The position numbers were made by a program, and so were the translations under genes. From NCBI GenBank assembly GCA_027919835.1, contig JANVFP010000009.1, positions 1,364,001-1,428,000 on the forward strand: DNA of 64,000 bases. The letters run 5' to 3'. Positions 32,212 to 43,265 of the stretch are shown here, piece by piece. A model generated the notes under the pieces. It was given only the letters and a program-made list of their open reading frames with translations, had not been told where the DNA came from and made no database searches. The DNA is from Lentinula raphanica (Eukaryota > Basidiomycota > Agaricomycetes > Agaricales > Omphalotaceae). Each line of letters opens with the position of its first letter. Within the stretch, counting starts at the first letter, position 1.

Positions 32212-32652
32212 CCCGTCGTCAACCACGAAGTTTCGGAAGTGATTAGGGTCATCCAATATTGCAGCAAAAGTTGCATCCGACGCGTATTTGTCCTTAACGA
32301 GCTGGAAAATGTCTAATCCCGAGCGAGAGGCTGACAGGACCGAGAGCAACGAAGAAGGAGTTAACCAAGAGTCTCTGTCAGCAACCGGATTGGGATTCGC
32401 AGATCCTGAGGCCGAGGCTGACACATTTGACTCTGCGGGAGCAATAGCTTCCGGTAGTTCAGTCGAGGTTTGATCCCCGTGATTCATATCAACGCGTTCT
32501 CTCTCAAGCTGAGGTTGAACTGTGTTTTTCAACCTACGACTCCTCGTGGTCGATGGTCGACGACCATGAGTGAGCTCATCATCAATCTTCTGCATCTCCA
32601 TCTCAGCCCTCTTAGCCAAAGGCTTTTGGTTTCGCCTCAATTCCATTGCATT
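32209..32652 (-). pseudogene. Retrotransposon A: Pol linker between RNase H and integrase
   Basis: The frame reads MELRRNQKPLAKRAEMEMQK, a polar linker, then SLLSVLSASRSGLDIFQLVK and ATFAAILDDPNHFRNFVVDD before a TGA at 32209-32211. It continues in the same frame into the integrase. Its 5' side joins at the TTGCATT duplication to the RNase H segment ending VVYSNA at 37062. Confidence 0.8.
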
Positions 32653-32785
32653 CAGCTGATACTGTAAAGCTTTTGTAAAAAGACCTGATGAGTTATCCAG
32701 GAGCTTTTGAAAATAGTTGTGACGACACAGAGGGGGCTCCGGAAATGGCTCCGGGGGGTGAGCATGCCTGTCACCACCTGTCACA

Positions 32786-34095
32786 TCCTATACTATAAAT
32801 CATCTATTTTCGAAGTCCGCTTATTAGTCATTTTTAGTCAGCAACTCTAGCGCTTCCGTTGATTTAGTCAGCAAAATCCAGCGCTCCCTTTGATTTAGTC
32901 AGCAACCCAGCGCTTCTTTTACATGGCGCTGTGCCGCCTGAAGACCTGTAAAGATAATTTAGACCCAAAAAATTATCAAAAAATGTTGAAAAAATACTGA
33001 AAAAATCAGAGAAGGTTCAGAAAATATTGAGAGATTCATTGGGGATCAGAGAGGCATGTTATATAGATATGCTTCATAAGAACAACCCCCAATATTATAG
33101 CAATGCATCCAATAGAGCTTATCAGCAATGTGTTTCAAAAACTTTTGGACTCAAACTCATACCATTACATTTTTGAGCTCAAATTTGGAGCAGAAAAATG
33201 TACACATTGAGTTTTTGAATGGAATTTCGAGTCAAATCTGGGCTCAAGTGGCTCTAAATCTTGCCTCGAAATATTTTTGAAACATGTGGCTAATAAGCCC
33301 TAATGCAGCAGGCTCAAGCTGATGAAGGGATTGTCAAGTTCTTCATCTGAGGAAATGTAATGAGGAGTCGAGTAATGTAACTATTGAAGACACATCATAT
33401 GCAAGATAGTTATGTAAAACTGGCCATGCATCAATTAATGACCAGAAATTTGATTGATTGAATTGGAACTTGCAAGGAGATGTAGAAATACTATTGATCT
33501 GATTATCTGCTTTCTGTTCAACCTGAAGTACAACTGATTTAGTAGAGAATAATAAGCAATAATTTTTGGAGCAATCAATAGTAAATGCTTTGTTCAGGAA
33601 GTTTCATACAGTAACAGCAGATTGTGATTTCCCATATCCACAAGTTTGAGTTTCTGAATTTGATCAATGGATCTGAACTGTGTTTGTTAATAAGTGTAAA
33701 TGACATATGGCAAATTTCTTTATTTTCAAAACTACCTACTGGAAAATTCTGACAATGTCAGTGGTCACAATTGTATGAGTAAAGTTTATCAAGTTGCTGT
33801 ACAATATGTTCCAGTGCAATTGAGCTGGAAGTTCTGGGGTGTACTAACAATTTTTTCAGACTTCTATACTTACTTCAAGAATTCTAAAAGCAAGAGTACA
33901 GTAGTTAGTGTACACTGGACAGTGGAGACAACTTTTCACCAGCTGATATTGATGATTACACTGATTCTATCTGATATAGACATGCCAATGTAGACCCTTG
34001 AGCCTCAGGATGCTCAACAAATATGTAGTGGTTTGATATTCACTTGCAAATCAAGATATATACTACCGTGACGTAGGCACGGGTAAAGGAGCTTG
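32786..34095 (+). mobile_element. Helitron-like non-autonomous insertion in the left arm of P1
   Basis: Comparing the P1 arms shows 1310 bp present only on the left. The insert begins TCCTATACTATAAATC directly after an A. It ends ACGGGTAAAGGAGCTTG directly before a T, with no target duplication. A 5-bp GC-rich hairpin, CCGTG..CACGG (34066-34082), lies ~13 bp before the 3' end. A 5' TC, a 3' hairpin, insertion between A and T and no duplication are Helitron hallmarks. The terminal CTTG departs from the canonical CTRR. Near the 5' side a ~35-bp unit based on TTTAGTCAGCAA and CAGCGCT recurs about three times. No coding capacity. Confidence 0.7.
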
Positions 34096-36917
34096 TCTGA
34101 CCTATATTTACTGTTTTGGGTAATCAATAATTATCCAGATATTAAATAAGCGGTACATTTGTAAAAAATCCTGATAAACTATAAAAATTCAAAAAAACCC
34201 AAAAAAAACCTAATTAGGTCAAATCGGGGTATGTAAACAAAATAGCCTTATATGGTAAAAAATGCTGTAGGATCTATCTAGGTGCTAAAAATAGCCAAAA
34301 AATCACTGAAAATACTAAAAATATGTAGGAATGGTATATAGCCTATTGTAGATCCAGGCATCCAAAAATTACCAAAAAAGGAAATTTTTGATGATGATGT
34401 CATCTTGTAGTAAAAAATCTGAAAAAAATTCTAAAAATAGTCAAAAAATTCAGGGGTGCCTTGTTGGCCCTGAAAATGCAAAATAAAAAAAAAATACGCG
34501 ACAAGTATAAAAATTTTTGTTACTCCAAATCATACTAAATCCACTATATAGTCAGTATATATAATGTATATGCTATATTTAGCATCCTAGTACCCTCATT
34601 GGGCTAAAAATAGAACTTGATCTCATCTGGTAGCAAAAAATCTGAAAAAATCATAAAAAATACTCAAAAAATTTAGGGGTGCCTCATTGGCCCTGAAAAT
34701 GCAAAATAAAAAAATTTACACGACACAATTGAAAAACAACATCATTCCAAATCTTATCAAATTTACTATATAGTTAGTATATATTATGTATATACTATTT
34801 ATAACATCCCTAGTACCCTCAATCACTTATATCACTCAAGAATCCTACCAAACTGACAACATTGAGTAAATGTAATGTACATGGTATTTTTAGCACACCT
34901 AGTACCCTTAAAAACTCAGAACAATTTATATCACTCAATATGTTCAGTATACTTAGTACTCATCACATTTAACACACTAAAACTTGGAACAGTACTTATA
35001 TGTATCATACTTGACACAGTTGGCAATGAAAATACTCAAAACAGTGTTATCAGTCACTATACTTAACACACTTAACAGTCAAAAAGTCGGAATAATGTTA
35101 CTTGATATACATAACACACTCATTGTTATACTATAACACACTTATAACAATGAGTTTTGGGCGCTTATGGGCGCTTATTTGGTGTTTTTGAGTCGAAATT
35201 CATTAATAGTACACTCAATAATTTTTGTGTGGGGTTTATACTGTGTCAGGATGTTGTCTATATCATACTCCTCTAGATACAATTCAGAGAACTCGAAAAT
35301 TCAACCTGTGGGGCTGGCTATATTGTGATCTATTGAAATATAACAGTGTTTTATGTAAATATCAATGCATACACCCATGTTATGAAGTCAAACTGCGACT
35401 GGGTCATGGAAAGAGTCATCCTACAACCTATTCCATGCTAACTCTATGTGATACAGCCAAGAGATCTGTAATGGGGGTCATTGAATATGACATCTATTGT
35501 TACATGTAGGTGTAGACATCTATAGTGTACATGAAACATGTACATATATATCACAGAGTCCAATAGTCATAGTGAGTATCTGAACCATGTCCAGACACTT
35601 CTAGTAGACTGTAGGAGTCATTCCTTCATGAACCACTATCAGTATACTTGCATTACATGGACATATGCATTGACATTTACATAAAATACTGTTATATTAC
35701 AAAAGATCACAATATAGCCAGCCCCACAGGTTGAATTTTCAAGTTTTCTGAATTGTATCTAGATAAGTGATATAGACAACATTGTGACACAATATAGAGC
35801 CCACACAAAAATTACTGAGTGTGCTATTAATGAATTTTGACTCAAAAACACCAAATAAGCGCCCAAAACCCGTTGTTATAAGTGTGTTGTAGTATAACAA
35901 TAAGTGTGTTATGTATATCAAGTAACATTATTCCGACTTTTTGACTGTTAAGTGTGTTAAGTATAGTGACTGATAACACTGTTTTGAGTATTTTCATTGC
36001 CAACTGTGTTAAGTATGATACATATAAGTACTGTTCCGAGTTTTAGTGTGTTAAATGTGATGAGTACTAAGTATACTGAACATATTGAGTGATATAAATT
36101 GTTCTGAGTTTTTAAGGGTACTAGGTGTGCTAAAAATACCATGTACATTACATTTACTCAATGTTGTCAGTTTAGTAGGATTCTTGAGTGATATAAGTGA
36201 TTGAGGGTACTAGGGATGCTATAAATAGTATATACATAATATATACTAACTATATAGTAAATTTGATAAGATTTGGAATGATGTTGTTTTTCAATTGTGT
36301 CATGTAAATTTTATTTTGCATTTTCAGGGCCAATGAGGCACCCCTAAAATTTTTGAGTATTTTTTATGATTTTTTCAGATTTTTTGCTACCAGATGAGAT
36401 CAAGTTCTATTTGTAGCCCAATGAGGGTACTAGGATGCTAAATATAGCATATACATTATATATACTGACTATATAGTGGATTTGGTATGATTTGGAGTAA
36501 CAAAAATTTTTACACTTGTCGCGTATTTTTTTTTATTTTGCATTTTCAGGGCCAACAAGGCACCCCTGAATTTTTTGACTATTTTTAGGATTTTTTTCAG
36601 ATTTTTTGCTACAAGATGACATCATCATCAAAAATTTCCTTTTTGGTAATTTTTGGATGCCTGGATCTACAATAGGCTATATACCATTCCTACATATTTT
36701 TAGCATTTTCAGTGATTTTTTGGCTATTTTTAGCACCTAGATAGATCCTACAGCATTTTTTACTATATAAGGCTATTTTGTTTACATACCCCGATTTGAC
36801 CTAATTAGGTTTTTTTGGGTTTTTTTGAATTTTTATAGTTTATCAGGATTTTTTACAAATGTACTGCTTATTTAATATCTGGATAATTATTAATTACCCA
36901 AAACAGTAAATATAGGT
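34096..36917. repeat. P1 giant palindrome (arms 34096-35371 / 35663-36917)
   Basis: The left arm begins CTGACCTATATTTACTG and the right arm ends CAGTAAATATAGGTCAG. The two arms match at nearly every position I compared, with scattered single-base changes and small indels. The unmatched loop 35372-35662 includes GGGGTCATTGAATATGACAT and is conserved in the other three copies. Confidence 0.88.
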
Positions 36918-37061
36918 CAGATGTGACAGGTGGTGACAGGCATGCCCACCCCCCGGAGCCATTTCCGGAGCCCCCTCTGTGTCGTCACAACTATTTTCAA
37001 AAGCTCCTGGATAACTCATCAGGTCTTTTTACAAAAGCTTCACAGTATCCTGTGTTGCATT

Positions 37062-38441
37062 GGAATAAACAACGTCCAGCAACGAGCAAGAAGCTTCCAC
37101 ATCGACACGAAGAGGCATTGTAATGCTCGAGAGTTCAACCGCGTCGTTGTCGATAACGTCGTGGTAGGTGTATTCAGAACGTGCTCTGACTGTCCCAGGG
37201 GCATCATTCGAGTAGATTCGGGATAACGCGTCAGCAAACACATTTTCCACCCCAGGTACATATTCAATATTGAAGTTGAATTTGGAGATTTTTTCTAACC
37301 AACGAGCTTGACGTCCAGAGAGGTCCTTCTGCTCTATGAGATGAATCAAGCCCTTATGGTCAGTTATCCATGTGAAGGCAACACCCTGTAAGATGTCCCT
37401 ATGTCTGAGCATTGTCTCAACCCCCGCTAACATCTCAATCTCATGTACAGGATAGTTCTGTTGAGCCGGATTCAGCTTCGCAGAGTAGAAAGCGGCGACA
37501 GTCGCTCCCTCCTTCCAAGACTTCCCTTGGAGAACACAACCCAAAATTCCAGTTGCACACCCATCCATAACCAACCACACAGGCGGCGCCGAAGCAGAGT
37601 AATCCAAGGGAACACAATGATGCATCTTGGAAGCACAGGTGAGCTCCTTGACTTGCTGGAATGCACGCTCCTCGTTGTAACCCCACCGAAAAGGAACCCG
37701 ATCTCCCGTTAATGCACTTAAATGGCCCATCGGAATTCGAACGCTCGCGATGTTGTCCGCGAGATATCCCACTGAACCCAGGAAGCCCCTTAGCAAATCT
37801 CTATTCGTGGGGGTCTTCCATTTGGATACCGCGTCGACTTTCTCAGGATCCATTCGAATACCATTGTCGTCAACGATTCGACCCAAAATTCGGAGCTCAG
37901 AAGCCAGAAAATTCAGCTTAGATTCACTCAGGTAAAGCTTCTCGCGAACAAGGATATCAATTATGAGCTTAACATGTCTGATGTGATCCTCCAGTGTGTC
38001 CGAATAGATGATAATATCGTCGAGGTAAACGTCCATGAATCGGCCCAGGTATGACGAGAACAAGAAATTCATCAAGGTCTGATAGTAGGTAGAAGGTGCA
38101 TTACAGTCACCCTGCTGGATAACTAGACTAACCATGTTTCCATCAGGTGTAGATACAGCTGTTTTAGGTACATCATCTGGCTCAATACGAATCTGCTCGT
38201 ACGCATCTTTGCCATCCATCGTCGACCGAAACTTTGCGCATGCAGCTCTTCTCAAGATTCCATCAATATCAGGCAGGGGAGAAGCAAGTTTTCTGGTGTT
38301 CGCATTTCGACGACGAAGATCCGCGACAACGCGGAGACAATTTTTCTGAGCACCATGTTTTGGAATCAGCAAAAGTGGAACGGTATTGTTAGAGGTGGTG
38401 ATTTTCCACCTACCACTCTTGATATATGTTTCTCGACCCAA
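37062..38441 (-). pseudogene. Retrotransposon A: reverse transcriptase and RNase H of Pol
   Basis: The frame reads WKITTSNNTVPLLLIPKHGA, CLRVVADLRRRN, FRSTMDGKDAYEQIRIEPDD and QGDCNAPSTYYQTLMNFLF. The RT catalytic motif is YLDD in FMDVYLDDIIIYSD. The thumb has GFLGSVGYLADN. RNase H follows with VWLVMDGCATGILGCVL, EIEMLAGVETMLRH and FTWITDHKGLIHL, then ADALSRIYS. RT and RNase H residues are recognisable. The segment is out of frame with the protease upstream because of an extra AT in a short TA run near 38425. Its 3' side is cut by foldback element P1. Confidence 0.88.
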
Positions 38442-38942
38442 TCATCTTTAAACTTTTCAGGTAATCGAGAAGGTCGCCATGGGATAATCAAAGACTCGTC
38501 AATGAGAGGAATGCGATGGTTGATGTCCCTTAATGGAGGTAAGTCAGTCTCTGCCATGGTTCGACACAAAGGCTTAGCATACCTCCTCAGTTCCTCCCGC
38601 ACCTGTTCAAGGTCATCGTTCTCTAGATGAACAGCCAAGGATGCGATTTGGGAGATAGTAGGACCCTTCAAAGGTAGACGTGCATTGCTTCCCACTACCA
38701 CTCGAGCATCATTGAATCCCAGAGTCACAGAATGTTCAAACATCCAATCGGTGCCAAGGATAATTGGGTAGTTTATATTCGCAACATCGAACTCCCGTTC
38801 CTCGTCTATGGACTGGTACTGAAATCTCGCCGTTACCTTGCGGTTGATCTTTGAGCGAGAACCCTGGACAGCAAGCTGCAAGGTCAGTGGAGAAGTAAGG
38901 AGTTCCTCCTTGAACTTGAGCTGATCCACAAGAGTGGTACTC
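38366..38942 (-). pseudogene. Retrotransposon A: protease C-terminal part and RT leader
   Basis: It reads STTLVDQLKFKEELLTSPLT, INYPIILGTDWMFEHSVTLG, then EVREELRRYAKPLCRTMAET-like text (VREELRRYAKPLC, TDLPPLRDINHRIPL). The ILGTDW motif is the second conserved block of retropepsins. The catalytic DSG is on the far side of foldback element P2, at ~41950. The frame ends in SPPLTIPFHFC because of the 2-bp shift near 38425. Confidence 0.8.
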
Positions 38943-41915
38943 CACCCGTAGCTGTAGAATCTACGCGAAGTAGCCCAATAAGTCTCGAGCACAGCTTCGC
39001 GAAGTACACCGATACTCTCTCGAAGGGTCAAATTTTGGCTCTGGTGGCTATTATTTTTTAATAATATATATATATTAATTGTATTTTCCATTAAAAAAAA
39101 TAGAAAAAAAAATATACAGCTTTACAAAGCGGTGTGGCAAATGTCACAAATGATGGCATCAGCCAAAATGATGAGATCTGCATCATTGATTTGCCTTTTT
39201 AGGAAAAAAAAGATTTATATTGAAACCAGGGGTCATGAGAGTGCATATGAGTGTTTAAAAATAGGAAGCATATAGGGTATCCCAGGCACATCAAAGTTGC
39301 CTAAAAAGGAAATTGGTCTAAAAAATAGAACTTGATCTCATCAGGTAGCAAAAAATCTGAAAAAATCATAAAAAATACTCAAAAAATTCAGGGTCACCTC
39401 GTTGGCCCTGAAAACGCAAAATAAAAAAAAGTACACGACAAATGTAAAAAATTTTTATCACTCCAAATCATACCAGATCCTCTATACATTGAGTATATAT
39501 GATGTGCATGCTATTTTTAGCACCCCTAGTACACTCAAACACTCAGAATGGCTTATATCATTCAATATATTCAGTACACTCAATGCTTATTATACTTAAC
39601 ACACTTAACAATGAAAAAACTCGGAATAGTAGTAATGTATATTATACTCAACACACTCAACAATGAAAAACCTCAAAACAGTGTTCATGTGTATTATACT
39701 TAACACACTTAACACACTTAACTCGGAATAGTAGTAATGTATATCATACTCAACACACTCAACAATGAAAAACCTCGAAACAGTGTTCATGTGTGTTATA
39801 CTCAACACACATAATGCACTTAACAATGAAAACTTTCAGAACAGTGTCCATGTGTATTATACTTAACATACTCAACACACTTAACAATGAAAAAACTCAG
39901 AACAGTGTTCATGTGTGTTATAACACACTTCATCAATCAATATAACATACTTAACAATCAAAACTCGGAGTAGTGTTATCACAAATTATATTTAACACAC
40001 TTCATCAGTAAGTATAACATACCTTCAATAGGACACTGTTATACTATAACACACTTATAACAACGAGTTTTGGGCGCTTATGGGCGCTTATTTGGGGTTT
40101 TTGAGTCAAAATTCATTAATAGTACACTCAATAATTTTTGTATGGGCTCTATATTGTGTCAGGATGTTGTCTATATCATATTCCTCTAGATATAATTCGG
40201 AGAACTCAAAAATACAACCTGTGTGGCTAGCTATACTATAATCTTTCATCATATAACAGTGTTTTATGTAAATGCCAATGCATATGTCCATGTAATGCAA
40301 GTATACTGATGCTGGTCCATCAAGAAAGCACTCCTATAGTCTACTGGCAGTGTCTGTACATGATTCAGATAGCTATCATAAAGGTTGGACTCTGTGATAC
40401 ACATGTACATGTTTCATGTACACGATAGATGTCCACACTTACATGTAACAATAGATGTCATATTCAATGACCCCCATTACAGATCTCTTGGCTGTATCAC
40501 ATAGAGTTAGCATAAAATAGATTGTAGGATGACTCTTTCTATGACCCAGCAGCAGTTTGACTTCATAACATGAGTGTATGCACTGTCATTTACATGACAC
40601 ACTGTTATATTACAAAAGATTATAGTATAGCTAGCCACACAGGTTGTATTTTTGAGTTCTCCGAATTATATCTAGAGGAATATGATATAGACAACATCCT
40701 GACACAATATAGAGCCCATACAAAAATTATTGAGTGTACTATTAATGAATTTTGACTCAAAAACCCCAAATAAGCGCCCATAAGCGCCCAAAACTCGTTG
40801 TTATAAGTGTGTTATAGTATAACAGTGTCCTATTGAAGGTATGTTATACTTACTGATGAAGTGTGTTAAATATAATTTGTGATAACACTACTCCGAGTTT
40901 TGATTGTTAAGTATGTTATATTGATTGATGAAGTGTGTTATAACACACATGAACACTGTTCTGAGTTTTTTCATTGTTAAGTGTGTTGAGTATGTTAAGT
41001 ATAATACACATGGACACTGTTCTGAAAGTTTTCATTGTTAAGTGCATTATGTGTGTTGAGTATAACACACATGAACACTGTTTCGAGGTTTTTCATTGTT
41101 GAGTGTGTTGAGTATGATATACATTACTACTATTCCGAGTTAAGTGTGTTAAGTGTGTTAAGTATAATACACATGAACACTGTTTTGAGGTTTTTCATTG
41201 TTGAGTGTGTTGAGTATAATATACATTACTACTATTCCGAGTTTTTTCATTGTTAAGTGTGTTAAGTATAATAAGCATTGAGTGTACTGAATATATTGAA
41301 TGATATAAGCCATTCTGAGTGTTTGAGTGTACTAGGGGTGCTAAAATAGCATGCACATCATATATACTCAATGTATAGAGGATCTGGTATGATTTGGAGT
41401 GATAAAAATTTTTTACATTTGTCGTGTACTTTTTTTTATTTTGCGTTTTCAGGGCCAACGAGGTGACCCTGAATTTTTTGAGTATTTTTTATGATTTTTT
41501 CAGATTTTTTGCTACCTGATGAGATCAAGTTCTATTTTTTAGACCAATTTCCTTTTTAGGCAACTTTGATGTGCCTGGGATACCCTATATGCTTCCTATT
41601 TTTAAACACTCATATGCACTCTCATGACCCCTGGTTTCAATATAAATCTTTTTTTTCCTAAAAAGGCAAATCAATGATGCAGATCTCATCATTTTGGCTG
41701 ATGCCATCATTTGTGACATTTGCCACACCGCTTTGCAAAGCTGTATATTTTTTTTCTATTTTTTTAATGGAAAATACAATTAATATATATATATTATTAA
41801 AAAATAATAGCCCCCAGAGCCAAAATTTGACCCTTCGAGAGAGTATCGGTGTACTTCGCGAAGCTGTGCTCGAGACTTATCGGGCTACTTCGCGTAGATC
41901 TTACAGCCTCAGCTG
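38943..41915. mobile_element. Foldback element P2, inserted inside the protease of element A
   Basis: It is flanked by the 7-bp duplication GGTACTC (38936-38942 and 41916-41922). Ends read CACCCGTAGCTGTAGAATC and, reversed, CAGCTGAGGCTGTAAGATC. The arms (~38943-40280 and ~40580-41915) are near-identical reverse complements, including an AT-rich block with TTAATATATATATATTA. The loop ~40290-40570 is the same as in P1 but in the opposite orientation. Length 2973 bp. Insertion separated the catalytic LLDSGS of the protease from its continuation STTLVDQ. Confidence 0.9.
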
Positions 41916-41922
41916 GGTACTC

Positions 41923-43265
41923 ATCAGAGTACACAGTGACCCCGAATCCAGCAAAGCCGTCACCGGATGGCCATTGATCCGAACGACTATTACCAGCGGT
42001 CATGCGATCTGTCGACCTGGCTCTTTCACCCTGGCAGCATTGCGTTGGAGACCGGCATACTGATTTGCAGGAATTTGAACACCATTCAGCTCAAGGTCAA
42101 CCGCCAAAGCAAGATACAACACATGAGGTGAGTCAAACAAGTTCCCGAGCATTGAACGCATCTCCCACATGTTCCAATGTAGGCACTGGCGAAGGACGCG
42201 CACCAGCTGTTTACAAACCCAGCGATACACGTCAAAACGAGGATCGTCCAAGAGCGACGTAGGGAGTGGCCAACGAAGACCGTACATGCGGTCTTCCACA
42301 ACATAGATACTCGCCTGGTGCCCAGACAAGAAACAGTTGAAACGGTTTGCATTGGAGAGAAGCTTTCCCCGTCGCGGATGAAAGTCTGGTAAGTCATCAC
42401 CAGGATACAGATCAGCTTGATGCAAAATTTGAAGGATACGTTGCGCTCTAGGATCACCCATTGCACGACTAGGAAGTTTCCCCAATTCAACGGGACATCC
42501 ACAATCCTCCCGAAGTTTCTGTGCAAACCAAAACACCGGGTCAAAGTCAGGATTAGCAAGACATGGAGATGCGATACTGTAGTCCCTCCCGTCATATGCT
42601 GAATCCAGTAAGACGTGATGGGTCGGCGACACTCGAACGGCAACAAATCGATCAGGACTTGTAATTTCCTCATCATCCACAGGCTCTCCGGGAAAAGGAG
42701 AGGTCGTGTGCAGGATGAACTCAAGGTGCTCTGTTAAAGGATCACTGAAACGACGCTGCATCGGATCATCCTCAAAACCAAAATGAGCGTTATTCATCTC
42801 GCTATGGAGACCCCGGGCAAGGGTCGCATCCGCGTCCCATCAGTGAGTTTCCTTTGGCCATGCAAACACCGAGGATGCACCTTCAGAGTCCCGTAAGTAC
42901 TTGATTACCGAGCTCGCGTACAAGTTCCTGATCTCAAGGAAGTATTCCACAGAGTTAGCCCACTCTGGGACATCCGGATTCATCCCAGAGCTCCCCATCT
43001 CTATTAAACTGGAGTCAGAGGTCACCGAGCAGGAGCAATCAGACTCCCACCCGTTACACCTAGGACATTTGTCATCCACATCCATAGGTTCACCGTCAAA
43101 GGCCTCACTCTCAGACGCGCTGTCTGAGTTCCAGTCAAAGTTAGCCTGGCCTTGATAGCTATCATAGCTGTCAGACCGTGTGTATACAGATCCCATGTCA
43201 GATTCACGGTTCACCACTCTGACTATCAGAATAGTAGGTCTCCTCGACATCCTGGAACCAATCAA
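41923..43265 (-). pseudogene. Retrotransposon A: N-terminal part of Pol up to the protease active site
   Basis: Reading leftwards from 43265 the frame gives NFDWNSDSASESEAFDGEPM, CPRCNGWESDCSC and PDVPEWANSVEYFLEI. It is broken by TGA at 42840-42842, then continues FGFEDDPMQRRFSDPLTEHL and FVAVRVSPTHHVLLDSAYDG. A second TGA falls at 42000-42002. After that the same frame gives NGHPVTALLDSGSLCTLMST, the retropepsin active site. It overlaps the end of gag in another frame near 43204-43265, consistent with a natural gag-pol frameshift. Confidence 0.78.

Larger units (their letters stand above)
32653..37054. mobile_element. Foldback element P1 (long inverted arms, conserved loop), inserted in pol of element A
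   Basis: It is flanked by the 7-bp duplication TTGCATT (32646-32652 and 37055-37061). Its ends are CAGCTGATACTGTAAAG and, reversed, CACAGGATACTGTGAAG. The outermost ~130 bp match in inverted orientation (32653-32785 and 36918-37054). After a 1310-bp Helitron-like insertion in the left arm, the arms 34096-35371 and 35663-36917 are near-perfect reverse complements around a ~290-bp loop. Without the insertion the element is ~3.1 kb. The arms carry tandem AT-rich units built on TTAACACACTTAACAATGAA. No transposase is encoded. Frames across the ends are chance fusions with element A pol. Confidence 0.88.

Noticed and set aside
35225..35509. 94-codon frame spanning arm and loop of foldback P1
   Set aside because: Not conserved in the other foldback copies and rich in rare-looking AT-driven residues.
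34096..36917. Considered an assembly inversion artefact
   Set aside because: Exact 7-bp target duplications and a restored pol frame show a real insertion; a second copy (P2) has the same organisation.
36923..37123. Frame repeating the first 40 residues of the minus-strand frame at 32784
   Set aside because: It is the inverted terminal repeat of foldback element P1 read in mirror image, not a duplicated gene.
39605..41256. Repeated frames reading LSALCVLSITHMNTVSRFF
   Set aside because: They come from the tandem micro-repeats of the foldback arms and appear in both orientations; not a protein family.
39600..41270. Considered a CRISPR-like array because of the regular repeats
   Set aside because: The genome is eukaryotic, units vary, spacers are not unique, and no cas genes are present.
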